62,801 bases of DNA, from assembly GCA_902725215.1 (NCBI GenBank), contig CACUVI010000023.1, positions 1 to 62,801 on the forward strand, given 5' to 3'. The notes below the pieces were generated by a model. That model was not told where the DNA came from and did no database searches. It worked only from the letters and a program-made list of their open reading frames with translations. Origin of the DNA: Rhodospirillaceae bacterium LM-1 (GTDB lineage Bacteria > Pseudomonadota > Alphaproteobacteria > Rhodospirillales > WMHbin7). Below are positions 45,353 to 55,451 of the stretch, piece by piece (the first letter of the stretch is position 1; every line of letters begins with the position of its first letter). Both the position numbers and the translations under genes were made by a program.

Positions 45353-46538
45353 GGGCCAACGCCATATTGGCCATCGGCGTCCCCCAGTCATGCAGTTGTT
45401 CCTGGCGAAACAGCTTCATCGACGGGTACCAGGGCGATTCCTTGCCCGCATCGCCCCAGCGCCAATCGCCGCCCAGACGAAGCCCAACCCAGCAGGGCTT
45501 GTTCATGGCGCCGCACAGATGGGCCAGCGCCGTGTCGGGCGTGATCACCAGATCGAGGTAAGAGACGACGGCGGCGGTTTCGGAAAAATCGGTCAGTCGG
45601 TGCGTGAAATTCTCGACCTGGGGCGGCGGTTCCCGCTCGGCGTTCGTTTGTAGAGATATGAAGCGGATGCCTTCGAAGGCCAGCAGAGGGGCCAGGGATT
45701 CCAATCCATAGGAGCGTCTGGCGTCGGCGGGATGTTCCGGATTGCCTTGCCAAGCGAAGCCAATTTTGAAATCGCTTCCATCCAGGCGCGGACGCCAAGC
45801 GTCGATCCGCTCGGGGTCGGCTTGCACGTACGGCGGCAGGGGGCCGAAAACTCCGAACAGCCCGGCCAGCGACAACAGGGGGACATGGCGCTCGGCCGTG
45901 ACGGGGCTGCCGAAAGGCAAGATTTCGAAGGCGGGAAAAACGTGCTTTAGCAAGCCGATCAGTTCCGGATGCACGATCAAGGTCAGCTTTCCCACGCGCT
46001 CGGCGGCGGGAATCAGATAGCGGGCGAAATGCAGGGCATCCCCGATTCCTTGCTCGGCCCAGACGCAGAGCGAGCCATCGAAAGGCAAGCCGTCCCAAAG
46101 CGGCGCCTCGACGGGAGGCTGCATGGCTCGCTCTAGCAGAAGTCTTGTTTCGAACAGGCGAAGCCCTTGCTGCCAATCGCCCTGGCGCAGCAGAACCAGC
46201 GATTTGTTCCAAGCGCCCTGGATCGAAGCGGGGTCAAGTTCCAAGGCTTCGTCGATAATGGCCTTGGCGTTCGCGGTTTGACCGAGATCGAGCAAGATCG
46301 ATCCCAGGCTGACCCTGCTGTCGGCGCGCTTGGGGTCTATCTCGATGGCGTCCAGGAAATTCTGCGCGGCTTCAAACGGGCGCCCAAGCGCCGCCAGGGC
46401 GTTGCCCAGATTGTGCTTGGCGTCGGCGGATGCGGGATCGAGAGCCGTCACCATGGCCCAGGCTATGGCGGCCTGTTTGTTGTCGTTCCGGGCGCGGGCA
46501 TCCCAGGCCTGCTTGACCCAGCCCATGAGTTCAGACAT
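45318..46538 (-). CDS. TPR protein with C-terminal GT-B glycosyltransferase-like domain
   Basis: A 406-residue protein from ATG 46538, with a GGAGG ribosome site. The first 130 residues are TPR repeats (DAKHNLGNALAALGRPFEAA, SRVSLGSILLDLGQTANAKA). The rest is a GT9/GT41-like domain: WAEQGIGDALHFARYL, IGFAWQGNPEHPADARRSYG, LDLVITPDTALAHLCGAMNKPCWV and WYPSMKLFRQEQLHDW. Such proteins may glycosylate proteins such as flagellin. It overlaps its larger paralogue upstream by 8 bp. Confidence 0.85.
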   Translation of the reverse strand: MSELMGWVKQAWDARARNDNKQAAIAWAMVTALDPASADAKHNLGNALAALGRPFEAAQNFLDAIEIDPKRADSRVSLGSILLDLGQTANAKAIIDEALELDPASIQGAWNKSLVLLRQGDWQQGLRLFETRLLLERAMQPPVEAPLWDGLPFDGSLCVWAEQGIGDALHFARYLIPAAERVGKLTLIVHPELIGLLKHVFPAFEILPFGSPVTAERHVPLLSLAGLFGVFGPLPPYVQADPERIDAWRPRLDGSDFKIGFAWQGNPEHPADARRSYGLESLAPLLAFEGIRFISLQTNAEREPPPQVENFTHRLTDFSETAAVVSYLDLVITPDTALAHLCGAMNKPCWVGLRLGGDWRWGDAGKESPWYPSMKLFRQEQLHDWGTPMANMALALRALLAMREAL

Positions 46539-48282
46539 CAAGCCTCCTTAGGCGTTCGGCGATGGCGGACACGGGGGTTGCCCAGTCGCCAGCCTTGGGC
46601 TGGCGGAACAACGTAGCCGAAGGGTACCATGGCGAGCCGCTTCCTTCCATCCGCCAGCGCCAGTCGGGAATGAAAGGCAAGAGCAGCCAGAAGGGTTTGC
46701 CGAGCGCCCCGGCTAGGTGAGCGATGGCGGTGTCTGCCGATATGATCAGGTCTAATGCCGCGACAAGGGCCGCCGTTCCTTCGAAGCCGGGTCCGACATC
46801 CGGATCCTCCTCATTGCCGAGATCGATCGGCCCTTCGCTCAGTCTGAGAAGCTGCTCGCGCCCGATGCCGTTTTGCAGCGAAACGAGCCGGATTCCGGAA
46901 ATGTCGAGCAAAGGCAGCAAAGGGGCCAGTCCGGGCGAGCGCCTGCGGTCGGCGTGATAGCCGGGATTTCCTTGCCAAACAATCCCCACCCAAGGACCTG
47001 GCCCCAGTCCGGCTAGGCGCTTCTTCCAACCGGCGACGCGGGTTGGGTCTGGCGTCAGGTAAGGGCCGGATTCCAAGGGAGCGCCCAGGAAATGCGGCAA
47101 AGACAGCAAGGCGGCATGGGCGCTGGCCTGGGGCAGCGGCTGGCCGCGCTCGACGATGGAGATTGAGGGAAAGGAGCGGGCGAACAGGCTGGCCTGTTTG
47201 GGGTCGGCCTCCAGCACGACACGTCCCGCCAGCGACGCCAGCTTGGGAACATAGCGTACGAACTGGAACGAATCTCCCAGACCTTGCTCGGCATGAACCA
47301 GCAGCGTTCCTTTGGGCATGGGCTTTCCATCCCAGGCCGGGCAGGCGAAGTCGCGCCTTGGCGTCGTGAAGTTGGACATATCCCAGCGCCATTCCGCCTC
47401 CTCGAACCCTTCCTTCCATCGGCCTTGCAGGAAATGGATGGTCGCCAGATTCCAATGCGCTTCGGCAAAATCCGGTTGGTTTGCGATCGCTTGGCGCAGC
47501 ATGTCTTGGGCAAGATCAAGCAGCCCCTGTTCCTTGAGCGCGATGGCCAGATTATTGGCCAGACGCGGATCTTGCGGCGCTTGCTGGTGCGCCATGGCGA
47601 ACAGGCCTGCCGCCATTTCGAAATCGTCGGCCGTCATCGCCAGATTGCCCAGATTGAACAGGGCGGGCGCGTGGCCGGGGGCGATGTCGAGCGCCTTCAG
47701 GTAAAGGGCCTGCGCCGCGGCGTGATCATGATGGGCCAGCTTCACATTGCCCTGCATGACCAGCGGCAGGGGATTTTCGGGATCGAGCAGGGCGGCGAAA
47801 TGCAGCAGGTGCTCGGCTTCGTCGAAACGCAGCTTGCGCATCAGCAACTCGGCCAACGCGGTCATGGCCGCAGGATCGTTTTCGTCGATGGACAGATAGT
47901 TGCGCCAAGCCATGATCGCTCCATCGACGTCGTTGACGGCGGTCATGGCCATGGCCAGCCCAAGATGGGCTTGCTTGGAATTGGGATCGATCAGGGCCGC
48001 TTTTCTGAAATGCGTTATCGCCTCGTTATCTCTTCCCAGCGACGCCAGCGAGCGGCCCAACCCTAGGCGTATATCGAAATCGTCGGGCGAGAAATCGTAG
48101 CCGTTGCCGAAGAAATCGAAGGCCTGAGCGGGTTGGCCCAGCTTGAGGGCGATCTCGCCCAGGCGAGACCAGGCCTTGGGCTGGCGGGGATTGGTGCGCA
48201 GCTGCGACCAAAAGGCCGCCTGGGCTTCCATCAGTTGCCCAGCCTCAAACAGCGCTTCGGCAGCGGCAAGTTTGTCGGTCAT
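46531..48282 (-). CDS. TPR protein with C-terminal GT-B glycosyltransferase-like domain (larger paralogue)
   Basis: A 583-residue protein. About nine TPR units fill residues 1-290 (AWSRLGEIALKLGQPAQAFD, ALFNLGNLAMTADDFEMAAG). The C-terminal part matches its neighbour: VHAEQGLGDSFQFVRYV, VGIVWQGNPGYHADRRRSPG, SADTAIAHLAGALGKPFWLL and WYPSATLFRQPKAGDW. The longer TPR array suggests a different or larger protein substrate. It starts 10 bp after ispE in a leftward operon. Confidence 0.85.
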   Translation of the reverse strand: MTDKLAAAEALFEAGQLMEAQAAFWSQLRTNPRQPKAWSRLGEIALKLGQPAQAFDFFGNGYDFSPDDFDIRLGLGRSLASLGRDNEAITHFRKAALIDPNSKQAHLGLAMAMTAVNDVDGAIMAWRNYLSIDENDPAAMTALAELLMRKLRFDEAEHLLHFAALLDPENPLPLVMQGNVKLAHHDHAAAQALYLKALDIAPGHAPALFNLGNLAMTADDFEMAAGLFAMAHQQAPQDPRLANNLAIALKEQGLLDLAQDMLRQAIANQPDFAEAHWNLATIHFLQGRWKEGFEEAEWRWDMSNFTTPRRDFACPAWDGKPMPKGTLLVHAEQGLGDSFQFVRYVPKLASLAGRVVLEADPKQASLFARSFPSISIVERGQPLPQASAHAALLSLPHFLGAPLESGPYLTPDPTRVAGWKKRLAGLGPGPWVGIVWQGNPGYHADRRRSPGLAPLLPLLDISGIRLVSLQNGIGREQLLRLSEGPIDLGNEEDPDVGPGFEGTAALVAALDLIISADTAIAHLAGALGKPFWLLLPFIPDWRWRMEGSGSPWYPSATLFRQPKAGDWATPVSAIAERLRRLDV

Positions 48283-48292
48283 GTGAGGAAAG

Positions 48293-49147
48293 TTAGCCGA
48301 TCAGCGGGGCTGGCGCTACCCACCAGCTGGGCTGGCTGACCGTGAGAGAGCGGGCGGCCATTCTGGCCTCCTCCTCATGGGCGAACAGGCCGAAGCAGGT
48401 GGCGCCGCTGCCCGACATGCGAGCCAGTAGGCAACCATTCTGGGCTTCCAGGGCTTTTTTGACGTCGGCGATGGTCGGAACCAGCGAGATGGCGGGTGGG
48501 GCCAGATCGTTCCTGCGCTCGCGCAGCAGGCGGACCAGATCGTGAATGCCGTTGGGGGTGGCTTCGAAGGCAGCCGGGGCCGAGAAGGGGCCGCTGCGGG
48601 CCTTGAAGACTGGCGGCGTTGCCAAGGGAATGCCGGGATTGACCAGCACCAGCCAGGCTTCGGGAAGGCGAGGGGCCGGCGTCAGTTTCTCGCCGATGCC
48701 CTGCATGAAGACTGCCTTGCCCTTCAGGCAAACCGGCACGTCTGCACCCAGCTTTAGGCCCAGCGACAACAACTGATCGTCGCTGGGCTTCAAGTGCCAC
48801 AGCCGGATCAGCGCCTTCAGGGCGGCGGCGGCATCCGCCGACCCGCCGCCGATGCCCGATGCGATGGGCAGCGACTTCTCAAGCTCAAGCCGCGCACCTT
48901 GTTTGACGGCGAACATGTCGGCCAGCAGTCTAGCCGCCCTCAAGACCAGATTGTCCGGTTCGTTCTGCAGGCCCTTGGCCATGGGGCCAGACACCGCCAG
49001 CGACAGTTTGTCGTCTTCCCTGACCAGCACGCGGTCGCCCACGCCCGCAAAGGCGACGAGGCTGTCCAACTCGTGATAGCCGTCGTCGCGTCGTCCCACG
49101 ACATGCAGATACAGATTCAGTTTGGCGGGCGCGAATTCAGAAATCAC
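48293..49147 (-). CDS. ispE: 4-diphosphocytidyl-2-C-methyl-D-erythritol kinase
   Basis: A 284-residue GHMP kinase. [24 protein letters not shown] is the N-terminal signature; [18 protein letters not shown] (about 92-109) is the ATP loop; [12 protein letters not shown] is the C-terminal glycine loop. It phosphorylates CDP-methylerythritol in the MEP isoprenoid pathway. It lies 9 bp after the TPR lipoprotein gene. Confidence 0.96.
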   Translation of the reverse strand: MISEFAPAKLNLYLHVVGRRDDGYHELDSLVAFAGVGDRVLVREDDKLSLAVSGPMAKGLQNEPDNLVLRAARLLADMFAVKQGARLELEKSLPIASGIGGGSADAAAALKALIRLWHLKPSDDQLLSLGLKLGADVPVCLKGKAVFMQGIGEKLTPAPRLPEAWLVLVNPGIPLATPPVFKARSGPFSAPAAFEATPNGIHDLVRLLRERRNDLAPPAISLVPTIADVKKALEAQNGCLLARMSGSGATCFGLFAHEEEARMAARSLTVSQPSWWVAPAPLIG

Positions 49148-49156
49148 GAAAGGAAA

Positions 49157-50869
49157 TCACTTCTTGCCGTTGCGTCCGTTCGGACCATGTTCGAGCTTGG
49201 CTTTGGCCGCCTCGGCGACCTCGGGTTCCGGCTCGAAGATCAGGGTCTTCTTCCACTGGAAGCGGGCTTCGTTCTTGCGGCCCACGGCCCAGTAGACGTC
49301 GCCCAGATGATCGTTGATCACCGGGTCTTCGGGTTGCAGCTCGATGGCGCGCTCCATGAAGCGCACGGCCCCTTTCATGTCGTTCAAGCGGTACAGCACC
49401 CAACCCAGACTGTCGGCGATATAGCCGTCGGTGGGGCGAAGATCGACGGCGCGCTCGATCATCTTGCGGGCCTGAACCAGATTGGAACCCCGTTCGACCC
49501 AGGAATAGCCAAGATAATTCAGCACATAAGGCTGTTCGGGTTCGAAGGCCAGCGCTTGCTTGAAGTCGGCCTCGGCCTTCGGCCATTGCTTCGAACGTTC
49601 ATAGGCGATTCCCCTGGCGTACAGAATGGGCCAGTGCCGCTTTTCCAGAGTGCCGATGCGCTGAATGGCCTTGGTGTAGGAATCGGCAGCGGCTTCGAAC
49701 TTCTTGGCTTGGCGCTGTATGTCGCCCAGGCTGATCAGGGCGTCATAGCGTTGGGGGCGCTCGTTCGACAGTTGCTCTAGCAGTTTTTCCGCCTGATCCA
49801 CTTTTTTCAGGCGGTTGTAGTTTTCCGCCTGACGGATGCGCACCGGCCAGGAAGCGGGATCGGCCGTCGGTATGGTTTCGTAGACGGCGTTGGCTTCATC
49901 AAGACGGTTCATGTCTTCCAGAATGCCGCCGATCAGCACCTTAAGCAGGGGGAAATCAGGTTGCAGCCCCTGGGCCAGACGGCAGAGCATCAACGCCGTG
50001 TCGGCAGCCCCTGCCTGTTTGAGCGAGGCGGCGGCGCCGAACAGGGCTTCGGCCATGCCCTCCGATGCTTTGGAGATCGGCTTGCTGCCTTTGGCGATCG
50101 CTTCGGCTTCGGCTTGCGGGTCCAGCATGGCTGAATCCGGATTGTCCGTCCGGTAGCGTTCGAACAAGGCGTGGGCCTTGTCTTTTTCGCCGCGCGCCAA
50201 ATGGAAGGCGCCGACCACGCGCACGGCGCGCAAGGTCAGGCCGGCGGGGCTGGCCAGGGTGCTTTCGTAAAGATGGGCCGCCGCCTGGGTGCGCCCGGCC
50301 AGTTCGTTGATCAGACCGGCATGGAAGCCGTAAAGCGGAGCCAGCGCGCTCGATTCCTTCAAAGGGGCCAGCGACGCCAACGCCTTGTCGGTCTGTCCGT
50401 CGCCGAAATACGACCAAGCTTCCAGCAAGGGGATCATGAAGCTGTTCAAGCCGCGGCGCGGCTGGGTGGAAAGCCTGGACGCGGCGCGCGCGAAATCGCC
50501 CTTTTTGGCGTCGCGCACGGTCAGGATATAGACGGCAGGACCCGCCTCGGGATCGAGCGAAATCAGCCTTTCGGCCAAGGCTTCGGCCCTGGCGGTGCGT
50601 TCCTCGGCCATCATCAGTACGCTGGCCCGGGTTAACAGCTCGACATTGTTGGGGTCTTTGCTCAGCGCCTTATCGTAGGAATCGGCGGCTTCCTTGGTGT
50701 CGTGCCTGCGCGTGGCGTGACGCGCCGCCAGATACTGACCCGAGCCGGATTCGCCCACCAAGGTCGGTCCGTATGCGGATTCGGACATTCCCGATTCGGT
50801 GGTGACGCAGGCCGAAAGCCCCAGGATCAGGGGAGAGGCCAACAGGGAAAAGCGCATGAAGGACGTCAT
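49157..50869 (-). CDS. TPR-repeat lipoprotein
   Basis: A 570-residue protein with a lipoprotein signal (FSLLASPLILGLSAC, lipobox LSAC with Cys21). The mature part is built of TPR repeats from end to end, best seen in AADSYDKALSKDPNNVELLT and the last three units (FEPEQPYVLNYLGYSWVERG, TDGYIADSLGWVLYRLNDMK, EDPVINDHLGDVYWAVGRK). It is probably a periplasmic scaffold at the outer or inner membrane. It is in a leftward operon between etfQO and ispE; a link to either is not obvious. Confidence 0.88.
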   Translation of the reverse strand: MTSFMRFSLLASPLILGLSACVTTESGMSESAYGPTLVGESGSGQYLAARHATRRHDTKEAADSYDKALSKDPNNVELLTRASVLMMAEERTARAEALAERLISLDPEAGPAVYILTVRDAKKGDFARAASRLSTQPRRGLNSFMIPLLEAWSYFGDGQTDKALASLAPLKESSALAPLYGFHAGLINELAGRTQAAAHLYESTLASPAGLTLRAVRVVGAFHLARGEKDKAHALFERYRTDNPDSAMLDPQAEAEAIAKGSKPISKASEGMAEALFGAAASLKQAGAADTALMLCRLAQGLQPDFPLLKVLIGGILEDMNRLDEANAVYETIPTADPASWPVRIRQAENYNRLKKVDQAEKLLEQLSNERPQRYDALISLGDIQRQAKKFEAAADSYTKAIQRIGTLEKRHWPILYARGIAYERSKQWPKAEADFKQALAFEPEQPYVLNYLGYSWVERGSNLVQARKMIERAVDLRPTDGYIADSLGWVLYRLNDMKGAVRFMERAIELQPEDPVINDHLGDVYWAVGRKNEARFQWKKTLIFEPEPEVAEAAKAKLEHGPNGRNGKK

Positions 50870-50900
50870 CTAAACTCCGAAAGGAAGCGGAAACGCTTGC

Positions 50901-52544
50901 TTACATATTGGGATAATTTGGCCCGCCGCCACCCTCGGGCACTTTCCAGACGATATTTTGTGTGGGGTCCTTGATGTCGCAGGTTTTGCAGTGCAGACAA
51001 TTCTGGGCATTGATGACCAAACGGGGCTTGCCCGAATCGCCATCGCGCAGGATTTCATAGACCCCAGCCGGGCAGTAACGGGTTTCCGGGGAATCGTAAA
51101 GCGACAGATTGACCGAAATCGCAGCGTCGGGATGTTTCAAGGTCAGGTGCGCTGGCTGGTTTTCCTCGTGATTGGTGTTCGAGATGAAGACGCTGGACAG
51201 CCGGTCGAAGCTGACTTTGCCGTCGGGCTTCGGATAGTCGATCTTCGGCCAGTCCTTGGCCTTGCCCAATTGGGTGTGATCGGGCTTGTGATGCAGGGTC
51301 CAGGGCGCGTTGCCGCCCAGGATATAGGTGTCGATGGCCGAATAGACCAAACCCGCCCACAGGCCGTAATGGAAGGCGGGGCGGATGTTGCGCACCTGTT
51401 TCAGTTCGTCCCACAGCCAGCTTTGGCGCAGCGCCTCGGGATAGGCGATCACTTCAAGCCCGTGGCTTTCGTCGTAAGGGCGGGTCAGGGCATCGAAGAT
51501 GGCCTCGGCGGCCACCATGCCCGACTTCATGGCGGTGTGCGATCCCTTGATCTTGGCGACATTCAGGAACCCGGCCGCGTCGCCCACCAGCACCGCGCCC
51601 GGTATGGTCAGGCGCGGAATGGACTGCAAGCCGCCTTCCGAAAGCGCCCTGGCGCCGTAGGCGATGCGCCTGCCGCCTTCGAAGGTGGGGCGGATGGACG
51701 GATGGGTCTTGAAGCGCTGAAATTCCTCGAAGGGCGACAGATAGGGGTTGGGATAGTCGAGTCCGACCACGAATCCCACGGCCACCTGATTGTTTTCAAG
51801 GTGATACAGGAATGAGCCGCCATAGGTGTTGGCTTCCAAGGGCCAGCCGATGCTGTGCATGATATGGCCGGGACGGTGTTTGGCGGGATCGATCTCCCAC
51901 AATTCCTTGATGCCGATGCCGTAGGTCGGCGGATCGCTATCCTTCCTAAGCCCGAAATGTTCGCACAATTCGCGGGTCAGGGAACCCCGGCAGCCTTCGG
52001 CGAATACCGTCTGTTTGGCGCGAAGCTCGACGCCCCTGGTGAAATTGGCAGTGGGCTGTCCATCCTTGCCGATGCCCATGTCGCCGATGGCCACACCCGC
52101 CACCGAGCCATCGTCCTTGTATAAAAGTTCGGCGGCGGCGAATCCGGGATAAATCTCCACCCCCAGCGCTTCGGCTTGGCTTGCCAGCCAGCGTACGACA
52201 TTGCCAAGGCTGACGATGTAATTGCCCTTGTTGTGCATCGAGGGCGGGGTCGGCAGTTGGTAAGACGTCGACGCCGTCAGGAAAAGGAAACGGTCTTCCC
52301 CAGCCGGGGTCAGAAGGGGGGCGCCCTTATCCTTCCAATTAGGGATCAATTCGTTCAAGGCTCGGGGTTCCAGAACGGCGCCGGACAAAATGTGCGCCCC
52401 GGCCTCGCTGCCCTTTTCGATCACGCAGACCGACAGGTCTTGCCCCTTCTCATGGCAAAGTTGTTTCAGGCGAATGGCCGTGGCCAAGCCGGAAGGGCCT
52501 GCGCCCACGACCACCACATCGAATTCCATCACCTCGCGTTCCAT
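50901..52544 (-). CDS. Electron transfer flavoprotein-ubiquinone oxidoreductase
   Basis: A 547-residue enzyme. The FAD dinucleotide motif [19 protein letters not shown] is at residues 11-29. [24 protein letters not shown]-type sequence and the C-terminal 4Fe-4S cluster cysteines (CPAGVYEI, then [13 protein letters not shown]) are present. It passes electrons from ETF, reduced in fatty-acid and amino-acid oxidation, to ubiquinone at the membrane. MEFDVVV at residue 6 is an alternative start. Confidence 0.96.
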   Translation of the reverse strand: MEREVMEFDVVVVGAGPSGLATAIRLKQLCHEKGQDLSVCVIEKGSEAGAHILSGAVLEPRALNELIPNWKDKGAPLLTPAGEDRFLFLTASTSYQLPTPPSMHNKGNYIVSLGNVVRWLASQAEALGVEIYPGFAAAELLYKDDGSVAGVAIGDMGIGKDGQPTANFTRGVELRAKQTVFAEGCRGSLTRELCEHFGLRKDSDPPTYGIGIKELWEIDPAKHRPGHIMHSIGWPLEANTYGGSFLYHLENNQVAVGFVVGLDYPNPYLSPFEEFQRFKTHPSIRPTFEGGRRIAYGARALSEGGLQSIPRLTIPGAVLVGDAAGFLNVAKIKGSHTAMKSGMVAAEAIFDALTRPYDESHGLEVIAYPEALRQSWLWDELKQVRNIRPAFHYGLWAGLVYSAIDTYILGGNAPWTLHHKPDHTQLGKAKDWPKIDYPKPDGKVSFDRLSSVFISNTNHEENQPAHLTLKHPDAAISVNLSLYDSPETRYCPAGVYEILRDGDSGKPRLVINAQNCLHCKTCDIKDPTQNIVWKVPEGGGGPNYPNM

Positions 52545-52644
52545 GGCGCGTCCCCGTTAGCAACTTTCCGAAAGGGTATTGGAGGGCTTTTCCGCCCCTG
52601 GTCAAGCCCTGTTTCATTTCCCGATATGATGCTAGCTTGTCGCC

Positions 52645-53490
52645 ATGAATGCAATCGAAGCCGCCATGCCCCCTTTCGAGACCCTGCGCTGGTACCTGGA
52701 CGCCGGAGTGGACGAGTGCGTGGGCGAGATTGCCGCCAACCGTTTTGCAGCCCCCCCGCCGGTTTCGGCCCAGCCTCAGACGCCCGCGCCCCCCTCCTTG
52801 GCCCCCTCCTTGGCAGCAGCACGCCAATCGGCCAACAAGTCCGAAGACCGGCCAGCCCATCCCAAGCCCGCGGCGACGGCGCAGCACCCTGCCGCCCCCA
52901 GCATCGCCGCCGGAGCCAAGACGCTGGACGAGCTGAAGGCGGCCTTGCTGGCGTTGGAAGGATGCGCGCTCAAATCCACCGCCACCCAACTGGTTTTTGC
53001 CGACGGCAATCCAGAAGCCAAGGTGATGTTCATCGGCGAGGCCCCTGGGGCCGACGAGGATCGCATCGGCAGGCCCTTCGTCGGCCAAGCCGGGCGGCTG
53101 CTCGACAAAATGCTGGGTTCAGTCGGCCTTGACCGCGACAAGTCCTATATAACGAATCTGCTGGTCTGGCGTCCGCCCGGCAACCGCACGCCCACCGCGC
53201 AGGAGGTCGCCATGCTGCTCCCCTTCCTGGAGCGGCACATCGAACTGGTCGATCCCGAACTGGTGGTCCTTTTGGGCGGAACCGCCGCCCAGGCCGTGTT
53301 GGCCAAGTCCGAGGGAATCACCAAGCTGCGCGGCAAGTGGTTCGATTATGCGACACCCGGCCTCGTGCGCCCCGTTCATGCCCTGGCCACGTTCCATCCG
53401 GCCTATTTGTTGCGTCAACCTGCCCAGAAACGCGAGGCTTGGCGCGATCTGTTGATGTTGCGCCGTAAGCTAGACGATCTTGGCGTCTGA
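52645..53490 (+). CDS. Uracil-DNA glycosylase, family 4-like, lacking the Fe-S cysteines
   Basis: A 281-residue protein. Residues about 35-90 are a Pro/Ala-rich linker. The UDG core has FIGEAPGADEDRIGRPFVGQAGRLLDKML, WRPPGNRTPTAQE and the active-site HPAYLLRQP. Family 4 enzymes hold a 4Fe-4S cluster with four Cys; here only GCALK is kept and VKC, CxxC and the fourth Cys positions read VW, non-Cys and Leu. It removes uracil from DNA in base excision repair. It is divergent from etfQO, 100 bp away. Confidence 0.9.
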   Translation: MNAIEAAMPPFETLRWYLDAGVDECVGEIAANRFAAPPPVSAQPQTPAPPSLAPSLAAARQSANKSEDRPAHPKPAATAQHPAAPSIAAGAKTLDELKAALLALEGCALKSTATQLVFADGNPEAKVMFIGEAPGADEDRIGRPFVGQAGRLLDKMLGSVGLDRDKSYITNLLVWRPPGNRTPTAQEVAMLLPFLERHIELVDPELVVLLGGTAAQAVLAKSEGITKLRGKWFDYATPGLVRPVHALATFHPAYLLRQPAQKREAWRDLLMLRRKLDDLGV

Positions 53491-53585
53491 ATCATAAAGA
53501 CGAATCACTCTTATCCACAGGAAAGACTCTGCCCCAAGGCGCTTTTCCTTGCCCGTCCAGGGGTGATCAGTTACGAGTCCCGGCC

Positions 53586-55451
53586 ATGACCTGGACCGAC
53601 CGGATAGAACAAGCAGTTCCGGCAATGGTCCGCGTTCTGGCTTTGGCGGCTCTGTTTGCCGCCCAAGACGCAAGGGCAGATACCTTGCGGGACGCGGCGC
53701 CGGTCACCGGTGATGGACAGCCAGTGAGAACGGCCTCTGTTACGGGTGAGCTTGAACGTTTAGGCCGAGTAACCAGCCTGCCCGAAATTCTTTCGGCGGA
53801 GGATGTGCAGCGCTATGCAAGCGCCGTCTCGTTTCAAGAAAAGGGAAGTTGGGCCGCCGCCGACAAGGAACTGGCGCGAGTAACGGACCCTATCTTGAGG
53901 GGCACCTTGCTGGCCGACCGCTTTCTTTCCGGTCGCTACAAGCCCAAGGCTGCGGAAATCAAGGAATGGATGGGCAAATACGCCGACCATCCCGACGCGA
54001 CCCTGGTTTACAAGATGATGGGCAAGGGGACTGCGGTTCGCGGGGTCAAGCGTCCGGTCCAGACCGGCTATCTGCGCGGCTTCTCGGAAGGTTCCGGCAT
54101 CGACGAGGAAGTCGGCTCGTGGAAAGTGGCCGAGAAGAAGTCCGACAAGCCCTTGTCGGCCAAGGAACGCGCCCTGGAAAAATCCTGGAGCGGCGACTTC
54201 CGCAAGCAATTGCGAAGCGGCGAGGTCGATCAGGCGCGCCGTCTGCTTGAAAGCCCCAAGGCGCGCCAGCTTCTGGACGACGTTACCTATGACGAGGCCA
54301 GAATCGCTTTGGCCACCGGCTATTTCCTAAGAACCCGCGACGAGGATGCGCTGGAACTTTCCAGCCAGGCCGCCCAACGCTCGGGCGACGAGGTGCCGGG
54401 CGCCCACTGGATCGCGGGCTTGGCCGCTTGGCGTCTGGGGCGCATCGAAAACGCCAGGATTCATTTTGAAACCCTGGCCAATCGCGAGAATGCGCAGCCC
54501 GGCCTGATGGCCGCCGCCGCTTTCTGGGCGGGCAGGGCCAATCTGACGCTCAAGCGCCCCGAAATGGTCGATTACTGGTTTACCATCGCGGCCAGCCAGC
54601 CGCGCAGCTTCTATGGGTTGCTGTCGCATCGCATGCGCGGCCTGTCGATCCGTTTCGAGGATTCGAACGTTCTCTTTACCGAAGACGACGCCGCCCTTTT
54701 GATGAATCATGCAGGTGCTAGGCGTGCGCTCGCACTGCTTCAGGTTGACGAGACCGAGCAGGCCGAACGCGAATTCCGGAAGCTGTATTCGGGGGCGACG
54801 CCCAACTTGGCCAAGGCGTTGTTGGGTGCTTCCAAATTGGCCGACATGCCAGGGCTGGCCATCCGTCTTGGCGGCGTGATGAGCGATCGCGACGGGCGCA
54901 TGCATGATTCGGCCCTCTATCCCCTGCCGCCCTGGAAGCCGGATGGCGGATGGCGGATCGACCGCGCCCTGGTTTATTCGCTGATGCGCCAGGAATCGGC
55001 TTTCAACCCGGCGGCCAAGAGCAGGGCTGGCGCCAAGGGCCTGATGCAATTGATGCCCGCCACGGCGCGACTGGTCGGCGGCAAGGCCGGCGCCAAGCAG
55101 GTCATGGACCCTGAAACCAATATCGAGCTAAGCCAGCGTTACATTCAGAGCTTGCTGAAGGATCCGGGCATCGACGGCAATCTGTTCTTGTTGGCGGCTG
55201 CTTATAATGGCGGGCCGGGCAAGGCCCTGCGCTGGGAGCGCCAGTCGGATCATCGCGACGATCCTTTGCTGCTTTTGGAAAGCATTCCCTCACGCGAAAC
55301 CAGAGCCTATATCAAGCGGATCATGTCCAATCTGTGGATGTATCGCGCTAGGCTTCGCCAGCCCAATCCGGAATTGGACATGCTGGCGGCGGGCGAATGG
55401 CCGATCTATGCCGGTCTCGACGCTCTTCCTGCAACGGTTTCAAGCCGCTAA
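53586..55451 (+). CDS. slt: Soluble lytic murein transglycosylase
   Basis: A 621-residue protein. An N-terminal signal-like segment (VRVLALAALFAAQDARA) precedes a long alpha-superhelical region (about 60-450) and a C-terminal SLT domain with catalytic Glu470 in LMRQESAFNPAAKSRAGAKG, LMQLMPATARLVGG and AAYNGGPGKALRW. It cleaves peptidoglycan glycan strands with formation of 1,6-anhydroMurNAc. The 3' end overlaps the convergent chaC by 12 bp. Confidence 0.95.
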   Translation: MTWTDRIEQAVPAMVRVLALAALFAAQDARADTLRDAAPVTGDGQPVRTASVTGELERLGRVTSLPEILSAEDVQRYASAVSFQEKGSWAAADKELARVTDPILRGTLLADRFLSGRYKPKAAEIKEWMGKYADHPDATLVYKMMGKGTAVRGVKRPVQTGYLRGFSEGSGIDEEVGSWKVAEKKSDKPLSAKERALEKSWSGDFRKQLRSGEVDQARRLLESPKARQLLDDVTYDEARIALATGYFLRTRDEDALELSSQAAQRSGDEVPGAHWIAGLAAWRLGRIENARIHFETLANRENAQPGLMAAAAFWAGRANLTLKRPEMVDYWFTIAASQPRSFYGLLSHRMRGLSIRFEDSNVLFTEDDAALLMNHAGARRALALLQVDETEQAEREFRKLYSGATPNLAKALLGASKLADMPGLAIRLGGVMSDRDGRMHDSALYPLPPWKPDGGWRIDRALVYSLMRQESAFNPAAKSRAGAKGLMQLMPATARLVGGKAGAKQVMDPETNIELSQRYIQSLLKDPGIDGNLFLLAAAYNGGPGKALRWERQSDHRDDPLLLLESIPSRETRAYIKRIMSNLWMYRARLRQPNPELDMLAAGEWPIYAGLDALPATVSSR

